Assembly (NCBI RefSeq): GCF_009601025.1
Contig: NZ_WIVE01000007.1
Coordinates: forward strand, 27,770-91,769
Origin: Roseospira navarrensis
GTDB lineage: Bacteria; Pseudomonadota; Alphaproteobacteria; Rhodospirillales; Rhodospirillaceae
DNA length: 64,000 bases
Direction of reading: 5' to 3'
In this document: positions 55,596-63,898 of the stretch, piece after piece
Numbering within the stretch: the first letter of the stretch is position 1
Layout of the letters: each line of letters starts with the position of its first letter
Notes under the pieces: generated by a model
What the model saw: only the letters and a program-made list of their open reading frames with translations
What the model was told of the DNA's origin: nothing
Databases searched by the model: none
Position numbers and translations under genes: made by a program

Positions 55596-56252
55596 CTAGT
55601 CCTTCTTCGAGGGCCCCGGGGGCTCCGCCGCTTCCGCCGTGTCCAGCAGGCCACCTACGTCGGCTTCCATGACGGCCGCGACCCGGTCCGTGCGCACCGC
55701 CATCAGGGTGCCGGCGACGGCGGCGGGGATCGCCACCGACAGGCCGGCGGCGGTGGTCAGCAGGGCCTGCCAGATGCCGCCCGCCAGGATGGAAGCATTG
55801 GCCGACCCGCCCGCGAGATCGAGCTGACGGAACGACTCGATCATGCCCAGCACCGTCCCCAGCAGCCCCAACAGCGGACTGACCATGGCGATGACATCCA
55901 GGGTGCGCAGATGGCGGCGCAGCCGGTCCAGTTCCGCATTGGCCACCCGCTCCACCGCCGGGCGGACGCGCGCCACCGCCTGCCCGGCGGCCAGCAGGTC
56001 CACGGCCGCGCGCATCACCCGGGTCGGCGGCGTGCGGCCGGGCTCCAGGGCGCGGCGCGCGGCGGTCTCATCCCCACGCGCCCAGGCATCGGCGGCGGCG
56101 GCCCGCGCCGCCTGTTCGCCCATCACGCCGGTGAGGTGCACGGCCTTGATGACAATGAGCGCCAGCCCATAGACGGACACGAAGAAGAGCAGAACCAGCA
56201 CCGGCCCGCCCGCCTCCATTGCCCCCTGGGCGGTCTCGATCAGTCCCGTCAT
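55596..56252 (-). CDS. exbB: MotA/TolQ/ExbB proton channel protein
   Basis: 218 residues, three helices: about 15-37, and a pair around SPLLGLLGTVLGMI and ALLTTAAGLSVAIPAAVAG, which are the family's conserved segments. Forms the proton channel with ExbD and energises the downstream TonB-like protein. First gene of the four-gene unit ExbB-ExbD-ExbD-TonB-like. Confidence 0.93.
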   Translation of the reverse strand: MTGLIETAQGAMEAGGPVLVLLFFVSVYGLALIVIKAVHLTGVMGEQAARAAAADAWARGDETAARRALEPGRTPPTRVMRAAVDLLAAGQAVARVRPAVERVANAELDRLRRHLRTLDVIAMVSPLLGLLGTVLGMIESFRQLDLAGGSANASILAGGIWQALLTTAAGLSVAIPAAVAGTLMAVRTDRVAAVMEADVGGLLDTAEAAEPPGPSKKD

Positions 56253-56313
56253 GGCGTGCCGGAGTCCTCTCGATCCAGGAAACGGGGGGAGCCACCAGAT
56301 ATGCCGGCAGTAA

Positions 56314-56416
56314 GACCCCGCTCCCCCACCCGGTCACCCCATAGGACACTGCCGTGGGGGGCCGGGTGGGGGAGCGGGCCGGCCACGGGCTTCAACGGCC
56401 ATCGTCAGATGCCGTT
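56314..56416. repeat. Dispersed intergenic inverted-repeat element, copy 2
   Basis: Imperfect stem (arms 56317-56341 and 56355-56378) with the same loop start (taggacac versus taggatac) and the same ~35-bp flank as copy 1 at 30986-31089. As there, it sits immediately 3' of a minus-strand gene (56421). Confidence 0.85.
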
Positions 56417-56420
56417 GACC

Positions 56421-56876
56421 TCATGGAACCAGCGGAATGCCGGAACGCGACACCAGCCGCACCACCTCGAAGCAGTCCGACCGGGCGCCGGAGGCATCCG
56501 CGCAGGTGGCGATGTCGTGCAGGATGATTTCGCCGATGTCACCGCAGGCGATGTCCGGAATGTCGAACAGCTTGAGCGCCGAGCGCCCGGCCGGCAGCGG
56601 GGCCGCATCGATGGTCAGAAGCTGCGCGATCACCCCGTCCCGGTCCAGGATCGCCAGCGACAGCTCGAAGGCGTCCCAGGTGGTTCCGGTGTCGTTGCGG
56701 AACAGGAAGTAGCTCCGGCAGCCGCCCTCGACCGCCTCGGTCTTGTTCAGGTCGATCTCAAGGCCGGACCGGGTCGCCGGATCGTCCTGGGCATGGGACG
56801 GCCGGGGCGCCATGGCCGCTGTCCCGATCAGGGCCAGCGCGACCGCCACGACGGGCCAGCGCGAGGGGAACGTCAT
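56421..56876 (-). CDS. Small secreted protein upstream of the Exb operon
   Basis: 151 residues. Signal peptide (VVAVALALIGTAAMA, cleavage likely after SHA). The mature part has four Cys and an IgG-like beta pattern (GCRSYFLFRNDTGTTWDAFEL). Start ATG 56876 has GGAGG directly upstream. Same strand as the Exb genes and probably functionally linked. I do not recognise a characterised family. Confidence 0.8.
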   Translation of the reverse strand: MTFPSRWPVVAVALALIGTAAMAPRPSHAQDDPATRSGLEIDLNKTEAVEGGCRSYFLFRNDTGTTWDAFELSLAILDRDGVIAQLLTIDAAPLPAGRSALKLFDIPDIACGDIGEIILHDIATCADASGARSDCFEVVRLVSRSGIPLVP

Positions 56877-56994
56877 GGGACCTCCGGACAGCAGACGGAA
56901 CGCAGGGCGGGCGTCTCCAGGGATCGCGAGGACCCCGATCATGCGTCGGAGCATACATCAAAAGACCGTCCGCTTCACCCTCCAGGCGACCCCG

Positions 56995-57687
56995 TCAGGC
57001 CGCCCGGCCGTCGGTGCGCAGGGCGGGCGGGCGCTCGGTCAGGGGGGCGAGCGGAATGGTCGGTCCGGTCTCGCGCGGCAGCAGCCCGGTCAGGCGCGGG
57101 TCGTCGGCCTCGGTCACGCGCTGTCCGGTCGCGACGAACCCGAAGCCCTCGTAGAACGCCACCGCCTTGGGGTGGTCGTGGGTGCAGGTGTCCAGCCGGA
57201 TGCACGACGGCCCCATCGCCCAGGCGTCCGCCAGCGCATGGGCGAACAGCAGTCGGCCGCGACCGCCACCGATGGCCTCCGGGATCAGGCCGAAATACAG
57301 CACCTTGAAGCCGGCCGCCGGGTCGCGGCCGTCCATTTCGCAGAAGCCCAGCCGGGCGCCGTCGGCGGCACGCTCCAGGATGTGAATGACGATGCCCGGG
57401 TCGGCGAGATGGGCGATTTCCTCGGCTTCGGAGCGATACAGCCGGTCGCGCCACAGCCACGGAGCGCCCACCGCAAAGAACAGCGGGGCGAACGCTTCCC
57501 ACGACAGCGTGCCCGCATGGCGCACCAAGCGCAGGTCGTCCGGAAGGGGCGGCGGCGGCCCGGCCGGCGGCGTGCGCCCCTCCATGTCGGTGACGGTCTC
57601 GCGCAGGCGGCCGGGTGGGATCGGCCGCGCGCGGGCCTCGTCGAGGGTCAGGGACAGCGCGGGAGTGGGGGTCAGGACAGGAGTCAC
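56995..57687 (-). CDS. GNAT-family acetyltransferase-like protein
   Basis: 230 residues. GNAT fold with the acetyl-CoA loop GGGRGRLLFAHALADAW and the C-terminal HDHPKAVAFYEGFGFVATGQ. Starts at GTG 57687, two bases after the ubiV stop, so it is the fourth gene of the ubiTUV operon. Substrate unknown. Confidence 0.85.
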   Translation of the reverse strand: MTPVLTPTPALSLTLDEARARPIPPGRLRETVTDMEGRTPPAGPPPPLPDDLRLVRHAGTLSWEAFAPLFFAVGAPWLWRDRLYRSEAEEIAHLADPGIVIHILERAADGARLGFCEMDGRDPAAGFKVLYFGLIPEAIGGGRGRLLFAHALADAWAMGPSCIRLDTCTHDHPKAVAFYEGFGFVATGQRVTEADDPRLTGLLPRETGPTIPLAPLTERPPALRTDGRAA

Positions 57688-57689
57688 GC

Positions 57690-58613
57690 CTACTCCGCCG
57701 CGATCCAGTCGGCCCCGGGGCCGCCATGCAGGAAGCCGTTGGAGACCATGCGGTCCTCCAGCAGATCCAGCAGCCGGTCCTCGGCCGCGATGGCGTCCAC
57801 GGACCCGGCCAGCAGGTCGGCGTAGACCTGGCCCACGGCCACCATGTCCATATCGAGCGGCGAGACGCGCAGCACCGTGACACCGGCCTCGATCAGCTTG
57901 GGGATCTCGCTGACGATCAGGGTGACGGTAAACGCCTGGGTCTGCAGGCCGTTGACCACCATGAACGGGTCGCCGTCCAGGGTCTCCACCTCCAGGCCCT
58001 CGGGGTCCTGGTCGCAGATCAGGCGGCAGGTGTCCTTGGTCAGGCCGTTGGCGCGGGCGTGATAGCAGCGGGCCGAGATGGCCAGCGGCGCGCGCCCGAA
58101 CACGGTCACGCCGCAGTCCACGCCCAGACGCCGCGCGACCCCGGCCAGCGCCACGATGTTGTCCATGGGCAGTTCCCACGGCAGCGTCACACAGGTCGCG
58201 CCGCGCTCGACCAGAGCGGTCAGGGTGCCTTCGTTGTAGACGTTGACCATGGGGCCGATGTGGTGCGGCTGCCCGGACAGCAGCGCGAGCGCGCCGACGT
58301 CGTTGGCCTCCACCAGCGCCCCCGCCTTGGCGGTCCGGGCGACCCCTTCCAGGGCCTCCACCTCGGGCTCGGTGACGGCCAGCCCGATGGTCGGACGGAT
58401 CACGGTGCGCCCGGCGGCCTTCAGCGCCACCTCGGCCTCGGCCATGGCCTCGACCACGGGCGCGGTCTCGCGCTTGGCGCAGACGGTCTCGCCCAGCACG
58501 ACCGAGTCATAGGGGCCCTGCTCGGCGATGGTCCTGTAGAAGTCCCGGCGGCGGTCGGCGGACCAGTGGTACAGCATCGGTCCGAGCTGGAGACGGGGAG
58601 CGGTCTGGGTCAT
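57690..58613 (-). CDS. ubiV: O2-independent ubiquinone hydroxylation protein UbiV (U32 peptidase-like)
   Basis: 307 residues. U32 fold (LQLGPMLYHW, PWELPMDNI) with Cys residues for the 4Fe-4S cluster in ARCYHARANGLTKDTCRLIC. Forms a heterodimer with UbiU that hydroxylates the ubiquinone precursor ring without oxygen. Start ATG 58613 lies 17 bp after the ubiU stop. Confidence 0.93.
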   Translation of the reverse strand: MTQTAPRLQLGPMLYHWSADRRRDFYRTIAEQGPYDSVVLGETVCAKRETAPVVEAMAEAEVALKAAGRTVIRPTIGLAVTEPEVEALEGVARTAKAGALVEANDVGALALLSGQPHHIGPMVNVYNEGTLTALVERGATCVTLPWELPMDNIVALAGVARRLGVDCGVTVFGRAPLAISARCYHARANGLTKDTCRLICDQDPEGLEVETLDGDPFMVVNGLQTQAFTVTLIVSEIPKLIEAGVTVLRVSPLDMDMVAVGQVYADLLAGSVDAIAAEDRLLDLLEDRMVSNGFLHGGPGADWIAAE

Positions 58614-58630
58614 CGGTCGGGCTCCCCTCA

Positions 58631-59614
58631 TCAATGCCAGGTGCCGGAGTAGACGCCGGTGGTCGCCCCGCCGGCTTCCATGAACGCGCGCGAGGCGGAC
58701 GGGTCGGTGACCTGCCCGGCGATGGCGGCCTTCAGATTCTTGACGACCTGGGCGACATAGGCCTTGCCGCGCTGGCGGCCTTCCACCTTCAGCGCCGTCA
58801 CCCCGGCCTTGGCGAAGGCGGGCAACAGCGGCGTGGCATCCAGGCTGCACGGGTCCTCGAACAGGTGCATCTCGCGGCCATGCACGCGGTAGCGGCCCTT
58901 GCACGGCGTGGGATAGCCCGCCGCCTCGCCCGCCCCGAAGCGGTTGAGGGTGAAGCTGCCCAGACGCGAGGTCATGATCTCGCCCTGCTCCTCGTAGCGC
59001 ACATGGCTGGCGGGCGAGCACGCGCCGTCCTTGTTGGGCGAAATGCCGGTGGCGTAGCCGGACATGGAGCACCGCCCCTCGGCCATCACGCACAGGCCGC
59101 CGAAGACGAACACCTCGGTTTCCACGTCGGGCACGGCGGCGGTCAGGGCGGCGATCTCCTCGACCGTCATGACGCGCGGCAGCACGACCCGGCGGATGTT
59201 GAAGGCATCGCGGTAGAACCGCACCGACGGCGCGTTGGACGCCGAGGCCTGCACCGACAGATGCAGCCGCAGGTCCGGATGCTTTTTGGTCGCGTAGCCG
59301 GCCAGCCCCATGTCGCACAGGATGACGGCGCCCGCCCCGGCCTCGGCGCAGATGTCCACGTTGCGCCGCCACAGCGAATCGTCGCCGGCATCGGGATAGG
59401 TGTTGATGGCGATCATCGGCCGCGCGCCGCGCCGCTTGCAGGTCTCGATCCCCTCCGCCAGTTCCTTCGGCGAGAAGTTCAGGCCCGGGAAGTTGCGGGC
59501 GTTGGTCCGGTCCCGGAACCCGAAGTAGACGGCATCGGCGCCGGCCTCGATGGCGGCATCCAGCGCGGCCGGGGTCCCGGCGGGACAGACCAGTTCCATG
59601 GGAACAGCATTCAT
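58631..59614 (-). CDS. ubiU: O2-independent ubiquinone hydroxylation protein UbiU (U32 peptidase-like)
   Basis: 327 residues, close to the family's usual length. U32 signature around EVFVFGGLCVMAEGRCSMSG, further cluster Cys in DGACSPAS and PCKGRY. Start ATG 59614 follows GGAGAGG. Partner of UbiV. Allows ubiquinone to be made anaerobically, as required by phototrophic or denitrifying life. Confidence 0.94.
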   Translation of the reverse strand: MNAVPMELVCPAGTPAALDAAIEAGADAVYFGFRDRTNARNFPGLNFSPKELAEGIETCKRRGARPMIAINTYPDAGDDSLWRRNVDICAEAGAGAVILCDMGLAGYATKKHPDLRLHLSVQASASNAPSVRFYRDAFNIRRVVLPRVMTVEEIAALTAAVPDVETEVFVFGGLCVMAEGRCSMSGYATGISPNKDGACSPASHVRYEEQGEIMTSRLGSFTLNRFGAGEAAGYPTPCKGRYRVHGREMHLFEDPCSLDATPLLPAFAKAGVTALKVEGRQRGKAYVAQVVKNLKAAIAGQVTDPSASRAFMEAGGATTGVYSGTWH

Positions 59615-59636
59615 GACGAGACCTCTCCGACTGGGG

Positions 59637-60287
59637 CTAACTCGCGCGACGGCGCTGCGTGCGCTGCATCTGGCTTTCCATCCGCGCCATGCGGGCCTCC
59701 TGGCGGGCCAGTTCGGTCCGCACCGGCGCCAGGATGGCGTCCTGCACCGTGGCCAGGTCGCGGCTGGCGGCGTCATGGATCCGCTGGCCGACCCGCATGG
59801 CATGGGGCAGCGCGGCCCCGAACGGCCAGGGCACGGCGCCCGTGATGTCGTCCACGCCCGCGCCGGCGTCCTCCAGCGCGTAGCGCAGAGCCATGACCAG
59901 ACTGGTGTCGCCCTCGATATGCAGGGCGCGGGCGAAGAACGAGGCGTCGCCGTCCATGCCCTCCAGATCGAGCATGGCGGTCAGCGTTTCCAGAGGGGCC
60001 CGCACGGCGGCGACGGCGCCCATGGCCTCGCGGGTATCCGCCTCGATCAGGTCCAGGTCCAGCGCGCCGTCGTCGATGTCGATGGCCACGGCCACGGGGT
60101 GCCCGGTCGGCACGATGGCGAGCCGGCCCTTCAGGCCGGACAGGCGGTCGCCCAGGCGCGGCCCAAGGTCGCGGATCAGACCGTCCATGACCGGGCGGGC
60201 CGCGATGCGCAGCACCCCCAGCGGCACGGGCCGGAGGAGCAGGCCGACCAGCAGGCCGGGCGAGAAGGTGCGGACGGACTGGGACAT
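59637..60287 (-). CDS. ubiT: SCP2-domain accessory protein UbiT
   Basis: 216 residues. SCP2-like lipid-binding fold (RLAIVPTGHPVAVAIDIDDG, FFARALHIEGDTSLVMALRYAL). Binds the isoprenoid quinone intermediate in the anaerobic pathway. First gene of ubiT-ubiU-ubiV-GNAT. A possible promoter is TTGCCC (60350-60345) and TATTAC (60327-60322) with 17-bp spacing; I see no FNR-type TTGAT-N4-ATCAA site. Confidence 0.92.
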   Translation of the reverse strand: MSQSVRTFSPGLLVGLLLRPVPLGVLRIAARPVMDGLIRDLGPRLGDRLSGLKGRLAIVPTGHPVAVAIDIDDGALDLDLIEADTREAMGAVAAVRAPLETLTAMLDLEGMDGDASFFARALHIEGDTSLVMALRYALEDAGAGVDDITGAVPWPFGAALPHAMRVGQRIHDAASRDLATVQDAILAPVRTELARQEARMARMESQMQRTQRRRAS

Positions 60288-60459
60288 GATTCACCTTGCG
60301 AACGGACACGCGAGGTCCGCAGTAATAATATGGTCTTACGGCCGGGGCAAGCCCGGGGCGGCGGCCCGTCGCATCCGGTTGCATCGCGAGCCTCGCGGCG
60401 CGGCCCGCAACGCGGTATAGAGGGCGGATTGGACCCCAGACAGACAGCGGAGCCGACCC

Positions 60460-60960
60460 GTGGACATCTCCTCCATCATTGCCCTGGCCGTGATCCTGGC
60501 GGCCAGCTTCGCCACCGCCATGACGGCCGCCGTGTCGCGACCGGGCCCCTGGTATGCGGCCCTGGACAAACCATGGTGGACACCGCCCAACTGGCTGTTC
60601 CCCATCGCCTGGTCGATCATGTATGCGCTGATGTCCGCGTCGGCGTTCCTGGTGTGGCGGTTCGCGCCGCCGGGCGAGGCGTTCGCCCCGCTGTCCGCCT
60701 ATGCGATCCAGCTCGTGCTGAACGGCCTGTGGTCGCCCGTGTTCTTCCGCATGCAGTGGATGGGGCTGGCGTATCTGGTGGTTGTCGCCATGTGGGTCGC
60801 CATTCTGTACACTATCGTGCTGTTCTTCCAGATCAACTACTGGGCCGGCCTGATGATGCTGCCGTACCTGCTGTGGGTGACGGTGGCCAGCTTCCTGAAC
60901 CTGTCGGTCTGGCGGATGAACCGGGGCCGCACCGTCCACGCGGACGGCACGACGGCGTGA
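60460..60960 (+). CDS. tspO: TspO/MBR-family tryptophan-rich sensory protein
   Basis: 166 residues, five membrane helices, Trp-rich (GPWYAALDKPWWTPPNWLF is diagnostic). Outer-membrane-associated porphyrin-binding protein; in purple bacteria it modulates photosynthesis gene expression. Start is GTG 60460 with CGGAG upstream. Divergent from ubiT. Confidence 0.94.
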   Translation: MDISSIIALAVILAASFATAMTAAVSRPGPWYAALDKPWWTPPNWLFPIAWSIMYALMSASAFLVWRFAPPGEAFAPLSAYAIQLVLNGLWSPVFFRMQWMGLAYLVVVAMWVAILYTIVLFFQINYWAGLMMLPYLLWVTVASFLNLSVWRMNRGRTVHADGTTA

Positions 60961-60972
60961 GTGATGCGCATC

Positions 60973-61187
60973 GGCCATGAAACGGACCCATCCGTTTCAT
61001 GGCCTCCGCCGCTTTGCGGCGCCGGCCCAGTCGGACCGGGTGGACCACGCCCCATGTCGGACGCGGCTCTCGGCCCCGTCCGCACCGTTTTTTTGGGGGA
61101 CGGCCAGTCCGGTAGAGCGGGTTCGCGCCGAAGGCGCAACCCGCCGGAGGCGGTCCGCACTCGGCGGATTGCCCCGCTGAGCGGGGC
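60973..61187. repeat. Palindrome-rich spacer between tspO and the acylase gene
   Basis: The 253-bp spacer holds at least four hairpins. The strongest is a perfect 14-bp stem with 4-base loop at 60973-61004 (arms ggccatgaaacgga). Others are cgccgctttgcggcg (~61008-61022), a 12-bp stem with one bulge at 61117-61144, and gccccgctgagcggggc (61171-61187). The first probably ends transcription from both sides. Confidence 0.8.
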
Positions 61188-61213
61188 GAAGCAGCCCGAC
61201 GGGTGAACGCCCC

Positions 61214-63631
61214 TTACGGCGTCAGCGTCATCGTGCCACGGTCCGGTCCCAGGCCGATGGGCAGCAGAGTGCCGTCCCGCCACGCCGGGAACTGGTCGTC
61301 GTAGTGCGGCGACATCGGATTGCCCGACTGCCCGGTGGCGATGACGAAGCGCCCGCGCGCCGGCGGGGCGAGGTCCATGACCGCCCGAAGACCGGCCCCA
61401 TGCCCGTGCGCGAACGGCGGCCTGCCGTCCAGGCCGGCGTGCCCGCCCCGGTTCAGGGTGAAGTCGCCGCCGTCGGTCGGGGCGGTCAGGCCGATCATGC
61501 GCCCCAGCCCTGGCAGCATCCCCAGCATGTCGTGCCGAATCCGCACCTGATGGAACTCACCCCACCGCGCCTGCAGCGGCGCGGCGTCGGTCTCTTCCTC
61601 GATCCAGGCCAGGGCCTCGTCCAGGGCGGCCGCCACCTGCGCCGGACAGGACTCGGGCGCGGCGGTGTCCACATCGTCGCACCAGCCGACGGCCTCGGTC
61701 AGCGCCAGCCGGATCGGCAGCGGCCGGGGCCGATCCGCCCAGGCGTCGAAGGCCGCCCCCAGCTCGTCCCGGAACAGGCGCTCCGTGACCATCCCGATCC
61801 AGGCCGCCAGCACCAGGGGCTCGGGCCGATCCGCAGCCATCTCGGGCGGGTCCCAGCCCTCCAGCCGGTCCAGGACCGCCCCCGCGTCCGGATGGGTGGG
61901 CGCCCCGGCCCGCGCCGCGAACACCAGCGCGGGCACCAGATCGGCCGCCATGCCGGAGACCGCGTCCATCTGCAGGGCCGCCATGTCCTCCATCGTCGCC
62001 CCGGTCATCCCCCCCAGCCGCGCCGCCAGCCGTTGGGCGCGGTAAGGCTCGGGGAACGAGACCGCCAGCGGGTGCGGCCGGTCCTCGGGATGCACCCGGT
62101 TGTTGGCGTTCAGCACCCGGCCCGACGGTGGATCCAACAACACCGGCAGGCTGTCGCGCGGCTGCCAGCCCCGCCAATCCATGGCGCCCGTGCTGCCCTC
62201 GGCGATCACCCGCCCGTCATGACCGGGCGCCCGCAGCGGGACCCGGCCGGGCACGGCCATGGCCACGCGCCCGCCGGCATCGGCGAGCATGATGTTCTGC
62301 TGCGGCGCGTCCCAGCGGTCGAGCGCCGCCAGCGCCGCATCCAGGTCGCGCGCCCGATTGAGGCGGTAGAGCGCATCCGGCGTGGTGTCCTCGGGATGCA
62401 GCCCGGCCGCCGCCATGGAGACCAGCACGTCGCCGTCCGCGTCCTCCCCGCCCGGTCCCAGCGCCGCGCGGAACCGCCCCTGGCTCAGGTCCGAGACGAC
62501 GGGGCCGTGCACCGTCTCGCGCACGGTCAGCGTCCGGTCGCCGCCGAAGCGAACCCCGATGGTCTCGGTACGGGTCTCGAAGGGCACCGGGCCGTCCGGC
62601 CTTTCGTAAGTGTCCGGGTCCGCCCCCGGCGTCTCCCGGTACAGGTCCACGGTGTCCGAATGGGTGGTGGTGAAGCCCCAGGCCAGATGCTCGTTGTGAC
62701 CGATCACGAGGAAGGGCACACCGGGGAAGGTGGCGCCCTCCAGGGTCAACTCAGGGGTCTCGATCCGGACCAGATACCAGCGGATGGGGATCTGGAAGCC
62801 CAGGTGGGGATCGCTGGCCAGCATGGCCCCACCGGAGGCCGTGTGCGCGGGTGCCAGCGCCCAGGCGTTCGAGGCCAGCGTGGGCCGCACGGCCGCCGGC
62901 GTGGCCTCGGCGAGGTCCCGCAGCAGCGCATCCGGCAGGCCCTGTCCGGTCGCCCCGGCGGTCGTCAGGGGCGCGGGATCGTCGGGCTCGGTGCGGACCA
63001 GGAAGGCCACCGCCTCGGCGTCCAGGCGGTTCAGCAGGCGGGTGTTGAGCAGTTCCTCATGCCAGTTGCCGGACAGTTGCAACGCCATGAACCGCTGCCA
63101 GTACATGGAGTCCTGGGGCGCCCAGGGCTCCGGATCGTGCACGATGATGCGGAACTCCCACGGCAGGCCGCCCGGCGGATCGGCGATGAAGGCGTTGACG
63201 CCGTCGGCATAGGCCCGGGCGGCGTCCCGCGTCCGAGGGTCCAGGGCTTCCCACTGGGCCTCGACCAGATGGTTCAGGCCGAGGGTCCGCATGAAGCGGT
63301 CGATGTCCACGGTCGGAAAGCCGAAGATTTCCGACAGCCGCCCCGCGCCCAGGCGACGCATGGACTCCATCTGCCACAGGCGGTCCTGGGCGTGGACGTA
63401 GCCCAGCGCCACGGTGGCGTCCCGCAAGGTCTCGGCCCGGATGACGGGAATGCCGAAGGCATCGCGGGTCACGGTCACCGGCGCTGACAGCCGGTCGCCC
63501 AGTGGAACCGTGCCCTCGGCCTCGGGCACGGTCCGCGCGACCGTCCAGACGCCGTAGCCGACGAACCCGGCGGCGGTCAGGACCAGCAGACCGATCAGCA
63601 CCCCGACGATCAGGAATGTCCAACGAATCAT
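61214..63631 (-). CDS. Penicillin-acylase-family Ntn hydrolase, membrane anchored
   Basis: 805 residues. N-terminal anchor (FLIVGVLIGLLVLTAAGFVGYGV), alpha chain (VTRDAFGIPVIRAET, GYVHAQDRLWQMESMRR), and the beta-chain nucleophile Ser in TLASNAWALAP, generated by autocatalytic cleavage. HGHGAGLRAVMDL and GQSGNPMSPHYDDQ near the end are typical. Family members cleave amides such as penicillin G or acyl-homoserine lactones. Could act on quorum signals or acylated peptides; substrate not deducible. Confidence 0.92.
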   Translation of the reverse strand: MIRWTFLIVGVLIGLLVLTAAGFVGYGVWTVARTVPEAEGTVPLGDRLSAPVTVTRDAFGIPVIRAETLRDATVALGYVHAQDRLWQMESMRRLGAGRLSEIFGFPTVDIDRFMRTLGLNHLVEAQWEALDPRTRDAARAYADGVNAFIADPPGGLPWEFRIIVHDPEPWAPQDSMYWQRFMALQLSGNWHEELLNTRLLNRLDAEAVAFLVRTEPDDPAPLTTAGATGQGLPDALLRDLAEATPAAVRPTLASNAWALAPAHTASGGAMLASDPHLGFQIPIRWYLVRIETPELTLEGATFPGVPFLVIGHNEHLAWGFTTTHSDTVDLYRETPGADPDTYERPDGPVPFETRTETIGVRFGGDRTLTVRETVHGPVVSDLSQGRFRAALGPGGEDADGDVLVSMAAAGLHPEDTTPDALYRLNRARDLDAALAALDRWDAPQQNIMLADAGGRVAMAVPGRVPLRAPGHDGRVIAEGSTGAMDWRGWQPRDSLPVLLDPPSGRVLNANNRVHPEDRPHPLAVSFPEPYRAQRLAARLGGMTGATMEDMAALQMDAVSGMAADLVPALVFAARAGAPTHPDAGAVLDRLEGWDPPEMAADRPEPLVLAAWIGMVTERLFRDELGAAFDAWADRPRPLPIRLALTEAVGWCDDVDTAAPESCPAQVAAALDEALAWIEEETDAAPLQARWGEFHQVRIRHDMLGMLPGLGRMIGLTAPTDGGDFTLNRGGHAGLDGRPPFAHGHGAGLRAVMDLAPPARGRFVIATGQSGNPMSPHYDDQFPAWRDGTLLPIGLGPDRGTMTLTP

Positions 63632-63661
63632 TGCTTCGTTTCCACTCCAATAAAGAAAGGG

Positions 63662-63898
63662 CTAATCAGAACGATTATCTTGATTATCCTGAAAATCGTT
63701 TGACACAGTTCTATTAAACAATCGAGCCAATTGAAACAACATTCCAGCCACAGACAGTGCTGACATCATGCCATACAAAAAAAGAAGAAAACCGATATAA
63801 GATAGAGCAGTGTTTTTGACGGAAGAGCACAATACCGATATCATAAATGCTGCAGTCTGCATAATAAAAAAATGGTAGAAAATGGATACAGTTTTCAT
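63662..63898 (-). CDS. Small AT-rich-coded hydrophobic protein
   Basis: 78 residues with two likely membrane helices (about 8-26 and 33-58) and a polar Asn/Asp-rich tail. The coding DNA is far more AT-rich than everything else in the window and codon use differs sharply, which suggests recent acquisition. No clear ribosome site. I do not recognise a family, and expression is uncertain. Confidence 0.45.
   Translation of the reverse strand: MKTVSIFYHFFIMQTAAFMISVLCSSVKNTALSYIGFLLFLYGMMSALSVAGMLFQLARLFNRTVSNDFQDNQDNRSD

Noticed and set aside
60288..60459. FNR-type operator upstream of ubiT
   Set aside because: No TTGAT-N4-ATCAA-like palindrome is present; only a weak sigma-70-like pair is seen.
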